Positions 42,418 to 52,383 of a DNA stretch of 64,000 nucleotides are shown here, one piece after another. The stretch spans positions 3,782,001 to 3,846,000 of the forward strand of contig NZ_JAGTWO010000004.1 of NCBI RefSeq assembly GCF_018842675.1, written 5' to 3'. The translations under genes were made by a program, and so were the position numbers. The notes beneath the pieces are model-generated. The model worked only from the letters and a program-made list of their open reading frames with translations. It made no database searches and was not told the origin of the DNA. This DNA comes from Candidatus Pantoea bituminis. Its GTDB lineage: Bacteria > Pseudomonadota > Gammaproteobacteria > Enterobacterales > Enterobacteriaceae. Positions within the stretch are counted from its first letter, which is position 1. Each line of letters opens with the position of its first letter.

Positions 42418-43677
42418 AATAAATTTCTCCCTATGCTGGCTGTTTGCGAAGTAATGATCTGATTAAATATCGCCAAAATGTCGTCACGCCCGCCGGTTGT
42501 CAGGCGGAAGGTGGCGAGAATACCGGCGTGTCGGGTTAAATCGGCATACAGCGACGATCGCTGCGAGACCTGCAACGCGGGCAGATTAAGTGGCGGCATC
42601 AATACGCCCTGTTGATGCTGCGCGATCCAGGTTTCTGCTGTCTGCAGCTGTTTACTTTGCCGCAAGCGCAGCTGCCCTACGGCATGAGGTGGTGCAAATT
42701 CCAGCGCAGGCATCGGTTTACCGGCTTCAATTTGAAAAGCGATCTCGGCCCAGTTAATGCCTGTGACTTCCTGCACCAAATTCACCACACCCATGCCGGA
42801 AAGGCGAAAGCCCATTTCCAAAAATGTGGCACGCCATCCACTACGATGAAATCGATATGAAATGCGCCTTGCCGGTAATCAAAGGTTTCACAGCAGAATT
42901 TCATCAGGCTGGAAAACGAAGACGGTAAGTGTTCGGCGGATGCGGCAACATGGCCCGACTCGTAGAAACTGACGCAACCTTCAGCATCACGATGCTGCTC
43001 AATCACCTTTTGGCAGCAGGTCAGCGCTTGCGGATGACCTTCATGCACCACACCTTGCAGTGAATATTCATCGCCCGGCAGCCAGCTTTCGACAATAAAA
43101 CCGGTAAAGCCGCGACCGCCGTAATTCATGGTTTCCACCAGTTTGTTTACCACCGCCGCGAGTTGGCTCTCCTCTTCGATTAACCAAATGCCTAAACCCC
43201 CGCCACCATCTACAGGCTTGATCACACAGGGGTAAAGCAGCGCATCCTGCGCATCAAGAATGCTGAGTGGCGAAGCGAAGAAACGGAATTCCGGCTGTGG
43301 AAAGCGTGACCAGGCTTTTTTAACGCCATGCGCTGCGCATATTTATCCAACGGAATAAAGGCTGCGGGCGCATCGGGACCAGCCAGCATTTCGCGCACCC
43401 GACCGGCGCTGGTGTTGTAGGCTTCAAACCCGGCCAGCACCACGTGCGGGTGTTCCAACATCCCGGCGCGCATATAAGCCTGCATCACATCCCACGGGTT
43501 TTCGGGCCGATCGAGACGTAAAATCAGATCGAACGGCAGTGACAAGCTAAGCGACTGGTAATCAACAAAATCGCCCATCTCTGCCAGCACGGTAAAATAA
43601 CCTTCGCGCTTCGCGACGTCGCAATAAGGATTTTGTCCGTCGCGGGTGGCACCAATCTGCAGGAAAATCTTTCTCAT
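42405..43677 (-). CDS. ATP-grasp family carboxylate-amine ligase (two frameshifts)
   Basis: About 424 residues after repair, an ATP-grasp enzyme joining a carboxylate to an amine through an acyl phosphate. The N-terminal domain starts RKIFLQIGATRDGQNPYC. One A missing near 43320 leads to KKAWSRFPQPEFRFFA and the ATP loop CVIKPVDGGGGLGIW. Then come FIVESWLPGDEYSLQGVV and AFHIDFIVVDGVPHF. A missing T near 42822 restores LEMGFRLSGMGVVNLVQE. This last segment normally holds a Glu-x-Asn pair for Mg; here it is Glu-Met-Gly, so the Asn is absent. Similar ligases make dipeptides such as bacilysin. Substrates unknown. Confidence 0.8.
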
Positions 43678-43695
43678 CGCTCTGCCTTACCGGGA

Positions 43696-45160
43696 TTAGC
43701 GCCCGGAGATCACTTCGGTCACGGTGTCCTGAAGCACGCCGTTATTGACCTGTATCACCGCTTTATGCGGATCAAAACGCAGCACGCGCGACAGCGGATC
43801 GGCACTTTTGCCGTCCAGCAACGAACTGACCTGTTTGCTCTGCCAACAATGACGCATTTGCGCCATCGTCATACCGGAAAGCTGGGATAACGAGTGAGCC
43901 AGCGTCATATCGTCATTGCGCTGGCTAAGAAAATCGCGAATCGCCGTTTCATCCAGCGCAATATTTTGCTGTGTCAGCCAGCTGTTGAGCTGTTTTCCTT
44001 CCTCAATGAACGGGGAATAAATCATGCAAATCAGCTGTGTTTCATCTAAATCGAACGCCTGTTCAGCGAACAGGGCTGCACGCTGGCGCTGGCGCTCAAT
44101 GGCTGCATCATCCTGATAACGCGCCGCCATCTCATCGATGAGCTGCGGTGGAAAATCTTTTGCACCATCAAGCCAAGCGCAAAGCGCACATATTCCCGAA
44201 TGCCTTCGGCATAGTTTCTTTGCAACAGCGTTTCGGCTCGCAGGCCGCGAATATGCGCCATTAAGGTTGGGTTGCCGCAGTCCGATTCAGAGAAGCTGAA
44301 CATCAGATCGTCAAAACGAAAGCGCATAAAGTCATTAAGCAGTGCCCAATGCGCACCCGCTTCATAAGCGGTATCTTCATAGATGTTGAAAAACAGCGGA
44401 TCGCGCGCTAACTGATGCGTAATACGGTGGGCGGGCGTGACCTGATCGGCACCATAAATATCAGAAAAATAGCGGTCGGCTACGCCATCCAGCGTTTGCA
44501 GAAAGCCACTAAAGCCGCGACTTTTATCCGCAACGGGCGCATCAAACAGGCGAGAAAGGTGGCGCGCCCAGGCAACGTAGGATGTTTGTTCCTGTGGCGA
44601 ATCGCCGGTGATGATCACATCAACGCCGCCGTTGTAATCGGCTGCCAGCCCAAAGGAGTTGACCATGCTGAGGTTGCAGGCATTGCAAAAGTGGAACGCG
44701 CATCTGCGCGAAAGCGGTGGCCATTCATCAGCACATCGTTGCGATTTTGCTGGCGGACGCTGTCCGGCATCGGCAAATGCCGCTCGAACGGACGAATCTG
44801 TAAGCCATCGACCACCAGACATTCGGTGAATTCATCACCCGGAATAGCCAGTGATTGATAAACGCGATCGATATTTTCCATCACGCTGTCGCTCATCGCC
44901 GCATGGCGGTTGGTGCTAATGCGCAGGCGAAAGGTGTTGCCCTGCTGCTGCCAGATAAGACCTTGAATGTATCGAACGTAGGCGACCATATAGCTACTGT
45001 CTTTGCCGCCGCCGTAGGCGAGCAGCACGCGGTTATTATCAAGCTGTTGTGTGTCCGGCAAAGCCGCAAGTAAACGTGTTGAGCAACGATTAGCAGAGTC
45101 GATGATTGCGGGCGAAAGAAAGGCTTCAATTTCCCTCATCATGGTGGACAAATTATTCAT
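43696..45160 (-). CDS. PP-loop (N-type) ATP pyrophosphatase, asparagine-synthetase-like (two frameshifts)
   Basis: First gene of the operon, 488 residues after repair. A PP-loop LLAYGGGKDSSYMV at 46-59 shows that it adenylates a carboxylate or carbonyl with ATP, as in asparagine synthetase, beta-lactam synthetase, TilS or QueC. One T missing near 44690 joins RADARSTF to CNACNLSMVNSFG, giving a Cys 159-Cys 162 pair, then TGDSPQEQTSY. One A missing near 44155 joins MVQK to DFPPQLIDEMAARYQDD. Ordinary asparagine synthetase has an N-terminal glutaminase; this protein has none, but a separate amidotransferase is encoded two genes on. A novel amide-forming synthetase is likely. The start is ATG 45160; Met 7 or 8 are alternatives. 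Confidence 0.8.
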
Positions 45161-45399
45161 TTTTCACTTTTTCCTTTGGCTAATAAAATCGCATGAACGA
45201 CGTGGAAAGAATTGATTCCACTAGAAAACGCCACGGCGTGGTTAGCTAATAAATGTCTCGGTCATTGAGAGCGTTAGACGCAAGCCAGCCTCGGAGAAAT
45301 ACCCGTCTTGCATCATGAATAATTAAGAGATGCAGCCTAAAGTACTTTGAATGTACTCTGTTGAATATGCACAGATCAGCACGATATGGGGTGGAACAG
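45161..45399. promoter_or_regulatory. Divergent promoter region of the PP-loop operon and the MocR gene
   Basis: 239 bp without a gene. Elements seen: GCTAATAAA twice in direct repeat (45179-45187, 45245-45253; 66 bp apart), inverted repeat GTGGAA/TTCCAC (45202-45207, 45216-45221), and the direct repeat GTAC in AAGTACTTTGAATGTACTC just before the MocR gene. MocR-type regulators often bind spaced direct repeats in such regions, so these are the likely sites. Which one is used is not known. Confidence 0.5.
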
Positions 45400-46850
45400 A
45401 TGGCGGATGTTATCGGGGAGCAGGAGAGTCAAAGCAGTCGTTACCGCCAGATAGCAGAACAGATCAAGCAGGCTATTCATGCGGGCACGCTGCTGCCAGA
45501 CAGCCGCTTACCGTCGGTACGCACGCTGGCCACGCAATATAATGTCAGCCTGACGACGGCGTTGAAAACATTACGCACGCTGGAGGATGAGCATTACGCG
45601 GTAGCACGCCCGAAGTCGGGCTTTTTGTTGCACCCCGTCTGCTGGAGAAGCATTCACGGGTAACGCTGGGTGAGCAGCCGCGTGAAGTCGCCCCGCTGGA
45701 TGAGCAAACTGAGCTGCATTTGGCGATGGTCGGCTCAGATTGCCGCGTACGCCTTGATTTGGCGAACGGTGACAGCGCGCTCTATCCCGTGAAGAAAATC
45801 GGCTTGCTGATGCGCCAGATGGGTTACAGCAAACCGGCGCTTTTGGGTAACACGGTAAAAGGCACTGGCTACGCGCCGCTGAAAACCGAGATCGCCCGTC
45901 GGGCGGTCGATTACGGCTGCAACATCAACACGGATGATATTCTGATCACCAACGGCTGCATCGAAGCGATTTCACTGTCGCTGCGTGCAACCGTCAAACC
46001 CGGCGATATCGTGGCGGTGGAATCGCCCTGCTATTTCGTCTTATTGCAGATGCTGCGTAATCTTGATCTGCGAGTCATTGAAGTCGAAGCCGGGCCAGAA
46101 GGCTACGTTAACGTAGAAAAGTTAACGGGTCTGTTTCGCCGTAAAGCAGTGAAAGCGTTTCTTACGCTCTGCAACATCAACAACCCATTGGGAAAAAGCA
46201 TTCCCAACGAACAGAAAGCGTACATTGCGCGCCAGGCCGACGAAAATGATGTGGTGATCATTGAGGATGATATTTTTGGTGATACCGCGTTTGGTGAACG
46301 CCGGCCCTTTCCCATGCGGGCCTTTAGCCCGAATGTCATTTTGTGCAGCGGCTTCTCGAAAACCGTGGCGCCGGGGATCCGCATCGGCTGGGTTCACAGC
46401 GTGAATTTCATGCGCAAAATTGCCTCGCTGAAATATACCTCCACCATGGGCACGTCAGTGCTGTCCCAGGCGGCGGTTGCAGAACTGCTGCGCAGCGGCG
46501 GCTACGATGCGCACCTGCGCAAGCTGCGACGTGAGCTTTCATCACAAATCAGCAAAATGCGTCAGTCGGTGCTACGCGAGTTTCCGGTTGGCACGCGCGT
46601 TTCTGAGCCAGAAGGCGGTTATGTCTTGTGGGTAGAGATGCCGGTTAACGCCTTAAATGTGCGAGCACTGTTTTTAAAAGCGCGCAATGCGGGCATTGGC
46701 ATTGCGCCGGGGCATATTTTCGCCACCGATGACCGCTACGATCACTGCTTTCGGCTGAATGCCGGCTTCGGCTGGAACGCCGAAGTCGAGCAAGCCATTC
46801 GTCAGCTGGCACAATGGTGCCAACAATCGTTGATCGAAAAGCAGGTTTAG
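45400..46850 (+). CDS. MocR/PdxR-type regulator: GntR helix-turn-helix fused to a PLP aminotransferase fold (one frameshift)
   Basis: About 483 residues after repair. The N-terminal GntR winged helix reads RYRQIAEQIKQAI, PSVRTLATQYNVSLTTALKTL. One T missing near 45626 joins KSGFF to VAPRLLEKHSRVTL. The type I aminotransferase-like domain has ITNGCIEAISLSLRA, NINNPLGKS and the PLP Lys in CSGFSKTVAPGIRIGW. MADVI at 45400 is preferred over earlier starts because GGGGTGGA precedes it. MocR proteins sense PLP or PLP-amino acid adducts and act on divergent genes, here the PP-loop operon. It overlaps convergent avtA by 4 bases. Confidence 0.85.
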
Positions 46851-48094
46851 TCGCGCCAGGCGTCTTCTACTTCTTCCGCCAGAATCTGTATCGCACGCTC
46901 GATATTGCTGGCATCCGGGACATAGTTCATACGCATACACTGGTGCGTGTGCGGCCATTCATGTTCAAGCCCGGGGAAGAAGAAATGGCCTGGCACCATC
47001 AGTACGCCACGCGCTTTGAGTCGTTGATAAAGCGTTTCCGTGCTGATCGGCAAATCGCGGAACCAAAGCCAGAGGAAAATCGCGCCTTCGGGTTTATGGA
47101 TCAGGCAGCGATCTTCCGATAAATAGCGACGAATAATGGTGATCGTCTGTGAAACTTTATCCTGATAAAACGGCTTGATCACCTCTTCTGACACGCGCAG
47201 CAGATCGCCACGACGAATCATTTCACAGGCAATGGCCGGGCCGATGCCGCCCGGCGCCAGGCTAATAATGCCGTTCATGTTGCCAATTGCACTGATGGTT
47301 TTTTCGTCGGCAATGATAATGCCGCAGCGCGCCCCCGGCAGACCCAGCTTGGATAAACTCATGCAGAGAATGATGTTGGGATTCCACAACGGACGTGCAT
47401 CGCTGAAGATAATGCCGGGAAAAGGCACACCATAAGCGTTATCGATCAGCAGCGGAATATCGTGTTGCTGCGCCAGTACATCCAGCTTCAATAACTCTTC
47501 GTCGGTAATAACATTACCGGTTGGGTTGGTGGGACGCGAGACGCAAATCAGTCCCACATCCTCATTCATCGGGAGATGTTCGAAATCGACGTGATACTTA
47601 AACTGGCCTGCTGGCAACAGTTCGATATTCGGTTTCGCCGAGACAAATAATCCTTCATCCAGCCCGGCATCAGCATAGCCGAGATATTCCGGTGCCAGCG
47701 GGAACAGCACGCGCTTTTTGCTGCCATCGGCGCGACGTCCAGCGAACAGATTAAACAGATAGAAAAAAGCGCTTTGGCTGCCGTTGGTCAGCGCAATATT
47801 TTCTGCGCTGATGGGCCAGCCCAGCTTTTCGCGCAGCAGTTTTGCCAGCGCTTCCAGCAAAACAGCCTTACCACGTGGGCCATCGTAATTGCAGAGCGCT
47901 TCGCTCAGCTTGCCTTCATCATGCATCTGTTGCAGCAGTTGCTGAAAATAGTCGTTCATAGCCGGGATCTGCGCGGGATTACCGCCGCCAAGCATGATGG
48001 TGCCGGGCGTGCGCAAGCCTGCGCCCATGTCTTCCATCAAACGTGAGATACCGGAATTTTGTGTAAATTTGTCGCCGAATTGAGAAAAAGCCAT
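46847..48094 (-). CDS. avtA: Valine-pyruvate aminotransferase
   Basis: 415-residue PLP enzyme (transaminase C), exchanging amino groups between valine and pyruvate or related acids. Very close to E. coli AvtA: IMLGGGNPAQIP, LTNGSQSAFFYLFNLFAGR, VSRPTNPTGNVITDEEL, the PLP Lys in LCMSLSKLGLPGARCG, and GAIFLWLWFRDLP. Core gene also found alone in relatives. It may supply alanine or a branched-chain amino acid, but there is no need to tie it to the neighbouring operon. Intact. Confidence 0.96.
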   Translation of the reverse strand: MAFSQFGDKFTQNSGISRLMEDMGAGLRTPGTIMLGGGNPAQIPAMNDYFQQLLQQMHDEGKLSEALCNYDGPRGKAVLLEALAKLLREKLGWPISAENIALTNGSQSAFFYLFNLFAGRRADGSKKRVLFPLAPEYLGYADAGLDEGLFVSAKPNIELLPAGQFKYHVDFEHLPMNEDVGLICVSRPTNPTGNVITDEELLKLDVLAQQHDIPLLIDNAYGVPFPGIIFSDARPLWNPNIILCMSLSKLGLPGARCGIIIADEKTISAIGNMNGIISLAPGGIGPAIACEMIRRGDLLRVSEEVIKPFYQDKVSQTITIIRRYLSEDRCLIHKPEGAIFLWLWFRDLPISTETLYQRLKARGVLMVPGHFFFPGLEHEWPHTHQCMRMNYVPDASNIERAIQILAEEVEDAWRD

Positions 48095-48136
48095 AGCGGT
48101 TAAAAATTTGTAATAACGAATGGGGATCCACCATAA

Positions 48137-48155
48137 CGCCCGCCAGTGGCGGGCG
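48137..48155. terminator. Hairpin downstream of ghrB
   Basis: Perfect 8-bp stem CGCCCGCC/GGCGGGCG with loop AGT, 20 bases past the minus-strand ghrB stop. No T run follows, so it may be a processing stop or a weak terminator. Confidence 0.5.
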
Positions 48156-48174
48156 CAATGGGAAGGCGCTTGGA

Positions 48175-49149
48175 TTACTTCAGCGCCTGCGGGTTTACGC
48201 AGTTTTTCTCAACGTTGCCGCTCAGTGCAGCGATCAAATTTTCCACCGCATCCTGCATCATGCCGTAGCGGGTTTCGTGGGTGGCTGAACCAATGTGCGG
48301 CAGCGTCACGACGTTAGGCAGTTTCAACAGCGGCGAATCTGGCGAGACCGGTTCTTGCTCAAACACATCCAGACCAGCAGCGTGGATCGTCCCGTTCTGT
48401 AACGCAGTAATCAGCGCATTCTCATCCACCACCGGGCCACGTCCGGCATTAATCAGTACCGCGCTCGATTTCATTAATTTAAGCTGTTCAGCGCCAATCA
48501 TATGGTGCGTCTGCTCAGTCAACGGCAGGCTGATACAGACAAAATCACTCTCTTTCAGCAGCGTTTCCAGATCGCAGCGCTGGGCGTCAAAGCGTGTTTG
48601 CGCTTCTTCATGTTCGCGGCGAGCGTTATAGAGCACCTTCATACCAAAACCAAAGTGCGCACGCTGCGCCAGCGCCATGCCGATGCGGCCCATGCCGAGA
48701 ATTCCCAGTGTTTTGTGGTGTACATCAATGCCAAACAGATCCGGGCCAATGCTTTGCTGCCATTTACCTGCCTTCACCCACGCATCCAGCTCGGTGACGC
48801 GGCGGGCGCTGCTTAATACCAGCGCCATCATGGTATCGGCAACGGTTTCGGTCAGTACGGTCGGCGTGTGCATCAGCACCACGTGACGCTGATTCAATGC
48901 ATCGACATCAAAGTTGTCATATCCCACCGAAACGCTGGAGCAGACACGCAGTTTTGGCATTTTCGCCAGTAAGTCACCATTCACTTTGCCGCCAGATCCC
49001 AGTAAACCTTCTGCCTGTTGCAAGGCATCTGCATATTGCTGTTGGCTTTCTGGCGACAAATCGTTGATTTCAGTCACCGCGCAGTGTTCGTCGAGGCGGG
49101 CGCGCAAATCGTCGGGCAGGCTTTTGTACAGAATCACAGATGGTTTCAT
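48175..49149 (-). CDS. ghrB: 2-ketoaldonate reductase GhrB/KguD type
   Basis: 324-residue D-2-hydroxyacid dehydrogenase close to E. coli GhrB, which reduces glyoxylate, hydroxypyruvate and 2-ketogluconate. Rossmann motif [20 protein letters not shown], catalytic Arg in [11 protein letters not shown], Glu in [15 protein letters not shown], His in [12 protein letters not shown]. It starts at MKPSVILYK (ATG 49149, GGGAG upstream); the open frame has 12 more codons. It is the last gene of the kgu-type operon, in the position of kguD (2-keto-6-phosphogluconate reductase). Which activity dominates cannot be told. Confidence 0.92.
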   Translation of the reverse strand: MKPSVILYKSLPDDLRARLDEHCAVTEINDLSPESQQQYADALQQAEGLLGSGGKVNGDLLAKMPKLRVCSSVSVGYDNFDVDALNQRHVVLMHTPTVLTETVADTMMALVLSSARRVTELDAWVKAGKWQQSIGPDLFGIDVHHKTLGILGMGRIGMALAQRAHFGFGMKVLYNARREHEEAQTRFDAQRCDLETLLKESDFVCISLPLTEQTHHMIGAEQLKLMKSSAVLINAGRGPVVDENALITALQNGTIHAAGLDVFEQEPVSPDSPLLKLPNVVTLPHIGSATHETRYGMMQDAVENLIAALSGNVEKNCVNPQALK

Positions 49150-49173
49150 CAATTGCTCCCTGTAAATGAGTGA

Positions 49174-49195
49174 CGGGCGACACACAGGTCGCCCG
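49174..49195. repeat. Hairpin between kguT and ghrB
   Basis: CGGGCGA/TCGCCCG, perfect 7-bp stem with an 8-base loop, in the 72-bp gap between two genes of one operon. Perhaps an mRNA-stabilising element or a partial terminator. Confidence 0.4.
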
Positions 49196-49221
49196 GAAAA
49201 ATACGCTTAGCGCTTACGCTT

Positions 49222-50519
49222 TCAGGCGTGTTTCGCACCATGTAGCGGCGGCGTTTTGTTTTGTGCTGGTTTGACGATTAACGTCAACCAGACTGAAACC
49301 AACAAGGCACCGCCCATAAAGATGTAGGAGGCTGACGGGCTACCGGTCGCTCCATTAAGATAGCCGACAACCCAGGATCCCAGGAAGGAACCGAGTGCGC
49401 CCATGCTGTTGATCAGCGCCATCGCGCCACCCGATACGTTGCGAGGCAGCATTTCAGGGATAATGGCGAAGAACGGACCGTAAGGGGCATACATCGCAGC
49501 ACCCGCAATCACTAACAGCGCATAAGAGAGCCAGAAATTATCTGAACCCACCAGATATGAACCGAGGAAAGCCAGCGCACCAATCAACAACAGCGGCCAA
49601 ACAAATAGCTTACGGTTTTGTGTCTTATCCGAAGCCCAGGAGACTACCACCATCGCAATGGTCGCTGCCAAATACGGTACCGCCGACAACCAGCCCGCTT
49701 CAACCATGCCCATTTGCGTACCGTTACGCAGAATCGACGGTAGCCACAGCACGAAGCCATACACGCCGATGCTCCAGGCGAAGTATTGCAAACACAGGAT
49801 AATCACGTTGCGGTTACGGAAGGCTTCACCGTAGTTACGTACCGCTTTGATATTCTCTTGCTCTTTCTGTAATTCAGCCTGTAAGGCCGCTTTTTCCGCT
49901 TCACTCATCCAGCGCGCCTGCGCCGGCTTATCTTGCACCAGGAACCACCAGGCAACGGCCCAGATCACCGCCGGAATTCCCTCAAAGATAAACATCTCGC
50001 GCCAGCCGAACGATTCAATCAAATAACCGGAAACCACCGACATCCACAGTACCGTGACCGGATTACCTAAAATCAAAAAGGTGTTTGCCCGCGAACGTTC
50101 TGACTTGGTAAACCAGTTGCTGATGTAAATCAGCATTGCAGGCATAACCGCGGCTTCCACCACGCCAAGAATAAAGCGAATGGCCGCCAGCATCGGAATG
50201 TTGCTTACTACCCCGGTCAGCGAGGCGCAGCCGCCCCACAAAATCAGGCACCAAAAATCAGTTTTTTCACGCTACGGCGTTCAGCGTAAATGGCGCCGGG
50301 GATCTGGAAAAAGAAGTAGCCGAGGAAGAACAGCGCGCCAAGCAGCGACGACATGCCTTTGGTAATGCCCAGGTCGTCGTTAATGCCTGCCGCAGAGGCA
50401 AAGCTAAAATTCGCACGATCCAGGTACGCCAGACTGTAGGTGATAAACACGATGGGCATGATGAACCACCAGCGTTTAGGCGCAATTGTCTGCTTTTTCA
50501 TAGAAAAACCCTCTGTCAA
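49222..50519 (-). CDS. kguT: MFS transporter, probable 2-ketogluconate importer KguT (one frameshift)
   Basis: 432 residues after repair, twelve-helix MFS protein of the anion:cation symporter family. The N-terminal part has MPIVFITYSLAYLDRANFSFA and LGALFFLGYFFFQIPGAIYAE. One T missing near 50248 joins SVKKLIF to WCLILWGGCASLTG, and the frame then runs to LHGAKHA. Gene order with a pfkB kinase, a TIM-barrel epimerase-like protein, GhrB and a LacI repressor matches the kguE-kguK-kguT-kguD operons of pseudomonads, so 2-ketogluconate is the probable substrate. Confidence 0.82.
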
Positions 50520-50536
50520 AGCGATTGAGATGCAGG

Positions 50537-51490
50537 TTAGTATTCGCCCAATTGCTGACGCGTCGGCAAACCTTCGCTGTCGCCAATCACCTGAATCGCC
50601 AAAGAACCAATTTTGTTACCGCGGCGAATCGCCTGCGGTAGCGTTTTACCTTCCAGCAGCGCGCTAATGACGCCAACCGCAAAACCATCTCCAGCGCCGA
50701 CGGTATCCACCACGTTGTCGACCAAAATGGCTTCTACCTGCCCTTTTTCGCCCTCCGCAGTTTTAAACCATGCGCCGTCACAGCCGGTTTTGATCACCAC
50801 CGCTTTCACCCCTTTATCGAGGTAGAAGTCAGCGATAGCTTCCGGTTGACGATGGCCGGTTAAAATCAGCCCTTCATTTTCACCTGGCAGCACCCAATCG
50901 GCATATTCCGCTAAATGGTTAAGCTGCTTACGCATTTCATTTTCGCTGCGCCATAAAACGGGACGCAGGTTGGGATCGAAAGAGATCGTTTTGCCGCGTG
51001 CACGCATCTCTTTTGCCGTGTGTTTCAACAGCGCTAATGAACTGTCAGAAATCGCCGCCGCCACGCCGCTCAGATGCAGATGGCGCGCAGAGCCAAAATA
51101 GTCGTGATTAAAATCTTCCACCGAAAGGTGACTGGCTGCCGAGCCTTTACGAAAATACTCCACCAGCGGGTCAGAACCATCGTCCACTTTTGACTTAAGC
51201 TGAAAGCCGGTCGGATAGCGTTTATCACAGGCTACCTGCTGATGATCGATGCCTTCTTTATCAAGTTGCTGGCAGATGAAGCGACCAAAGGTGTCATCAC
51301 CGACACGGCTTACCCAGCCGACCTTCAAGCCGAGACGCGCCAGACCGATTGCCACGTTAAGTTCTGCGCCAGCCGCGCGTTTTACAAACGTTTCAGCAGC
51401 GGCCAGATCGCCGGTCTCACGCGCAACGAACATTGCCATCGCTTCGCCGATGGTCACAACGTCAAGCATGCCGGTTTGATGCGTTGTCAT
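50537..51490 (-). CDS. kguK: PfkB-family sugar kinase, probable 2-ketogluconate kinase
   Basis: 317-residue ribokinase-like kinase. The N-terminal DVVTIGEAMAMFVARETGDL and AGAELNVAIGLARLGLKVGWVSRVG blocks and the C-terminal DTVGAGDGFAVGVISALLEG (catalytic Asp and anion hole) are intact. It is closest in pattern to KdgK/KguK-type ketoaldonate kinases. Within this operon it should phosphorylate 2-ketogluconate at C6. It is 17 bases upstream of kguT. Confidence 0.87.
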   Translation of the reverse strand: MTTHQTGMLDVVTIGEAMAMFVARETGDLAAAETFVKRAAGAELNVAIGLARLGLKVGWVSRVGDDTFGRFICQQLDKEGIDHQQVACDKRYPTGFQLKSKVDDGSDPLVEYFRKGSAASHLSVEDFNHDYFGSARHLHLSGVAAAISDSSLALLKHTAKEMRARGKTISFDPNLRPVLWRSENEMRKQLNHLAEYADWVLPGENEGLILTGHRQPEAIADFYLDKGVKAVVIKTGCDGAWFKTAEGEKGQVEAILVDNVVDTVGAGDGFAVGVISALLEGKTLPQAIRRGNKIGSLAIQVIGDSEGLPTRQQLGEY

Positions 51491-51499
51491 GTTTACTCC

Positions 51500-52245
51500 T
51501 TAAACGTTGCGCAGTAGCGCCACGTAATGACGTGTGACGGCCAACAAATCATCGCCTTCCAGCGGAAATTCAATACCGCGCGGTGCATTTTCTGGCAGCT
51601 TTTTCAACAGGTTAAGCCAGCTCTCATCCGCGTCGTCCAGCGCAATAGCGCGGAAGCTGTCGCCTTGCGCGACCGCCGCTTTAACATGGATATAGCTGAC
51701 ATACGCACCCAACTCAGCGGCAGCTTGCTCGGCGTTTTCTTGTGTCCAGCACCAGTTAGCCATATCGAACGTCATGCTAATGGGTAAATCTGCTTCGCTG
51801 ACCGCAGCGAAAAACGCTGAGACGGCGCCAGCTTGCCCTGTTCAGTTTGATCGTTTTCTACCGCCAGCTGGATATCGCTGCTGGCAAGAAGTGTACGCAG
51901 CTGCTCGGTTGGCAGCGTTTGGAAGTTGCCCAATGCAATTTTCAAACGCTGAGCCTTCAACTGCTGCGCTTCTTCAAAGTAGTTCGTCAGCTGAGGATTT
52001 AATCTGCCGTCGTCACAAAACAGCGTATCGGGTACGGAATAGCTGGTACGTAACTGATGCTGCTCAATGGCTTTAGCCAGCGCAGGCAAGTCAGCCAGCG
52101 TGGCGTCATCAAACAGTTCGCGGCGGATTTCAACACCGTCTGCACCAGCCTGTTGAATGATCGGCAATAAGGCTAACTGACCACCAAGTGCGGCGATCTG
52201 CTGATGCCCATAGGCGGCGGTAACGACGATGATTTCTGCTTTCAT
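51500..52245 (-). CDS. kguE: KguE-like TIM-barrel sugar phosphate isomerase/epimerase family protein (one frameshift)
   Basis: 248 residues after repair, xylose-isomerase-like TIM barrel. It starts MKAEIIVVTAAYGHQQIAAL (ATG 52245). One T missing near 51816 joins APSQRF to FAAVSEADLPISMTFDMANWCW, after which FDMANW and YIHVKAAV are typical metal-site strands. First gene of the operon, directly behind the PtxS-type operator. The role of KguE in 2-ketogluconate use is not well defined. Confidence 0.82.
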
Positions 52246-52293
52246 GTTTTGCTCCTGCGGGGACATTCCCGTAACGAATATAAAAACGTTAGA

Positions 52294-52307
52294 TGGAACC
52301 GGTTCCA
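52294..52307. promoter_or_regulatory. PtxS-type operator
   Basis: Perfect palindrome TGGAACCGGTTCCA, 49 bp upstream of kguE. It differs by one symmetric position from the pseudomonad PtxS site TGAAACCGGTTTCA and has the CG centre typical of LacI operators. The LacI gene just upstream is its probable partner. Confidence 0.85.
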
Positions 52308-52338
52308 AAGCAAAGAAGCAAAACTTGAAATTATGATC

Positions 52339-52357
52339 GTGCTCACGAAGTGAGCAC
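52339..52357. terminator. Hairpin downstream of ptxS
   Basis: GTGCTCAC, loop GAA, GTGAGCAC: perfect 8-bp stem, 27 bases past the minus-strand ptxS stop and before kguE. On the minus strand it is followed by ATCATAATTTCAAG, so at best a weak terminator. Confidence 0.5.
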
Positions 52358-52383
52358 GGCGTGACGGGAAAGAGTCTTAAAAA

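Noticed and set aside
42405..45160. Five separate small genes in the ATP-grasp/PP-loop part of the operon
   Set aside because: The pieces join into two full-length proteins by adding single bases in homopolymers, and conserved motifs span the joins.
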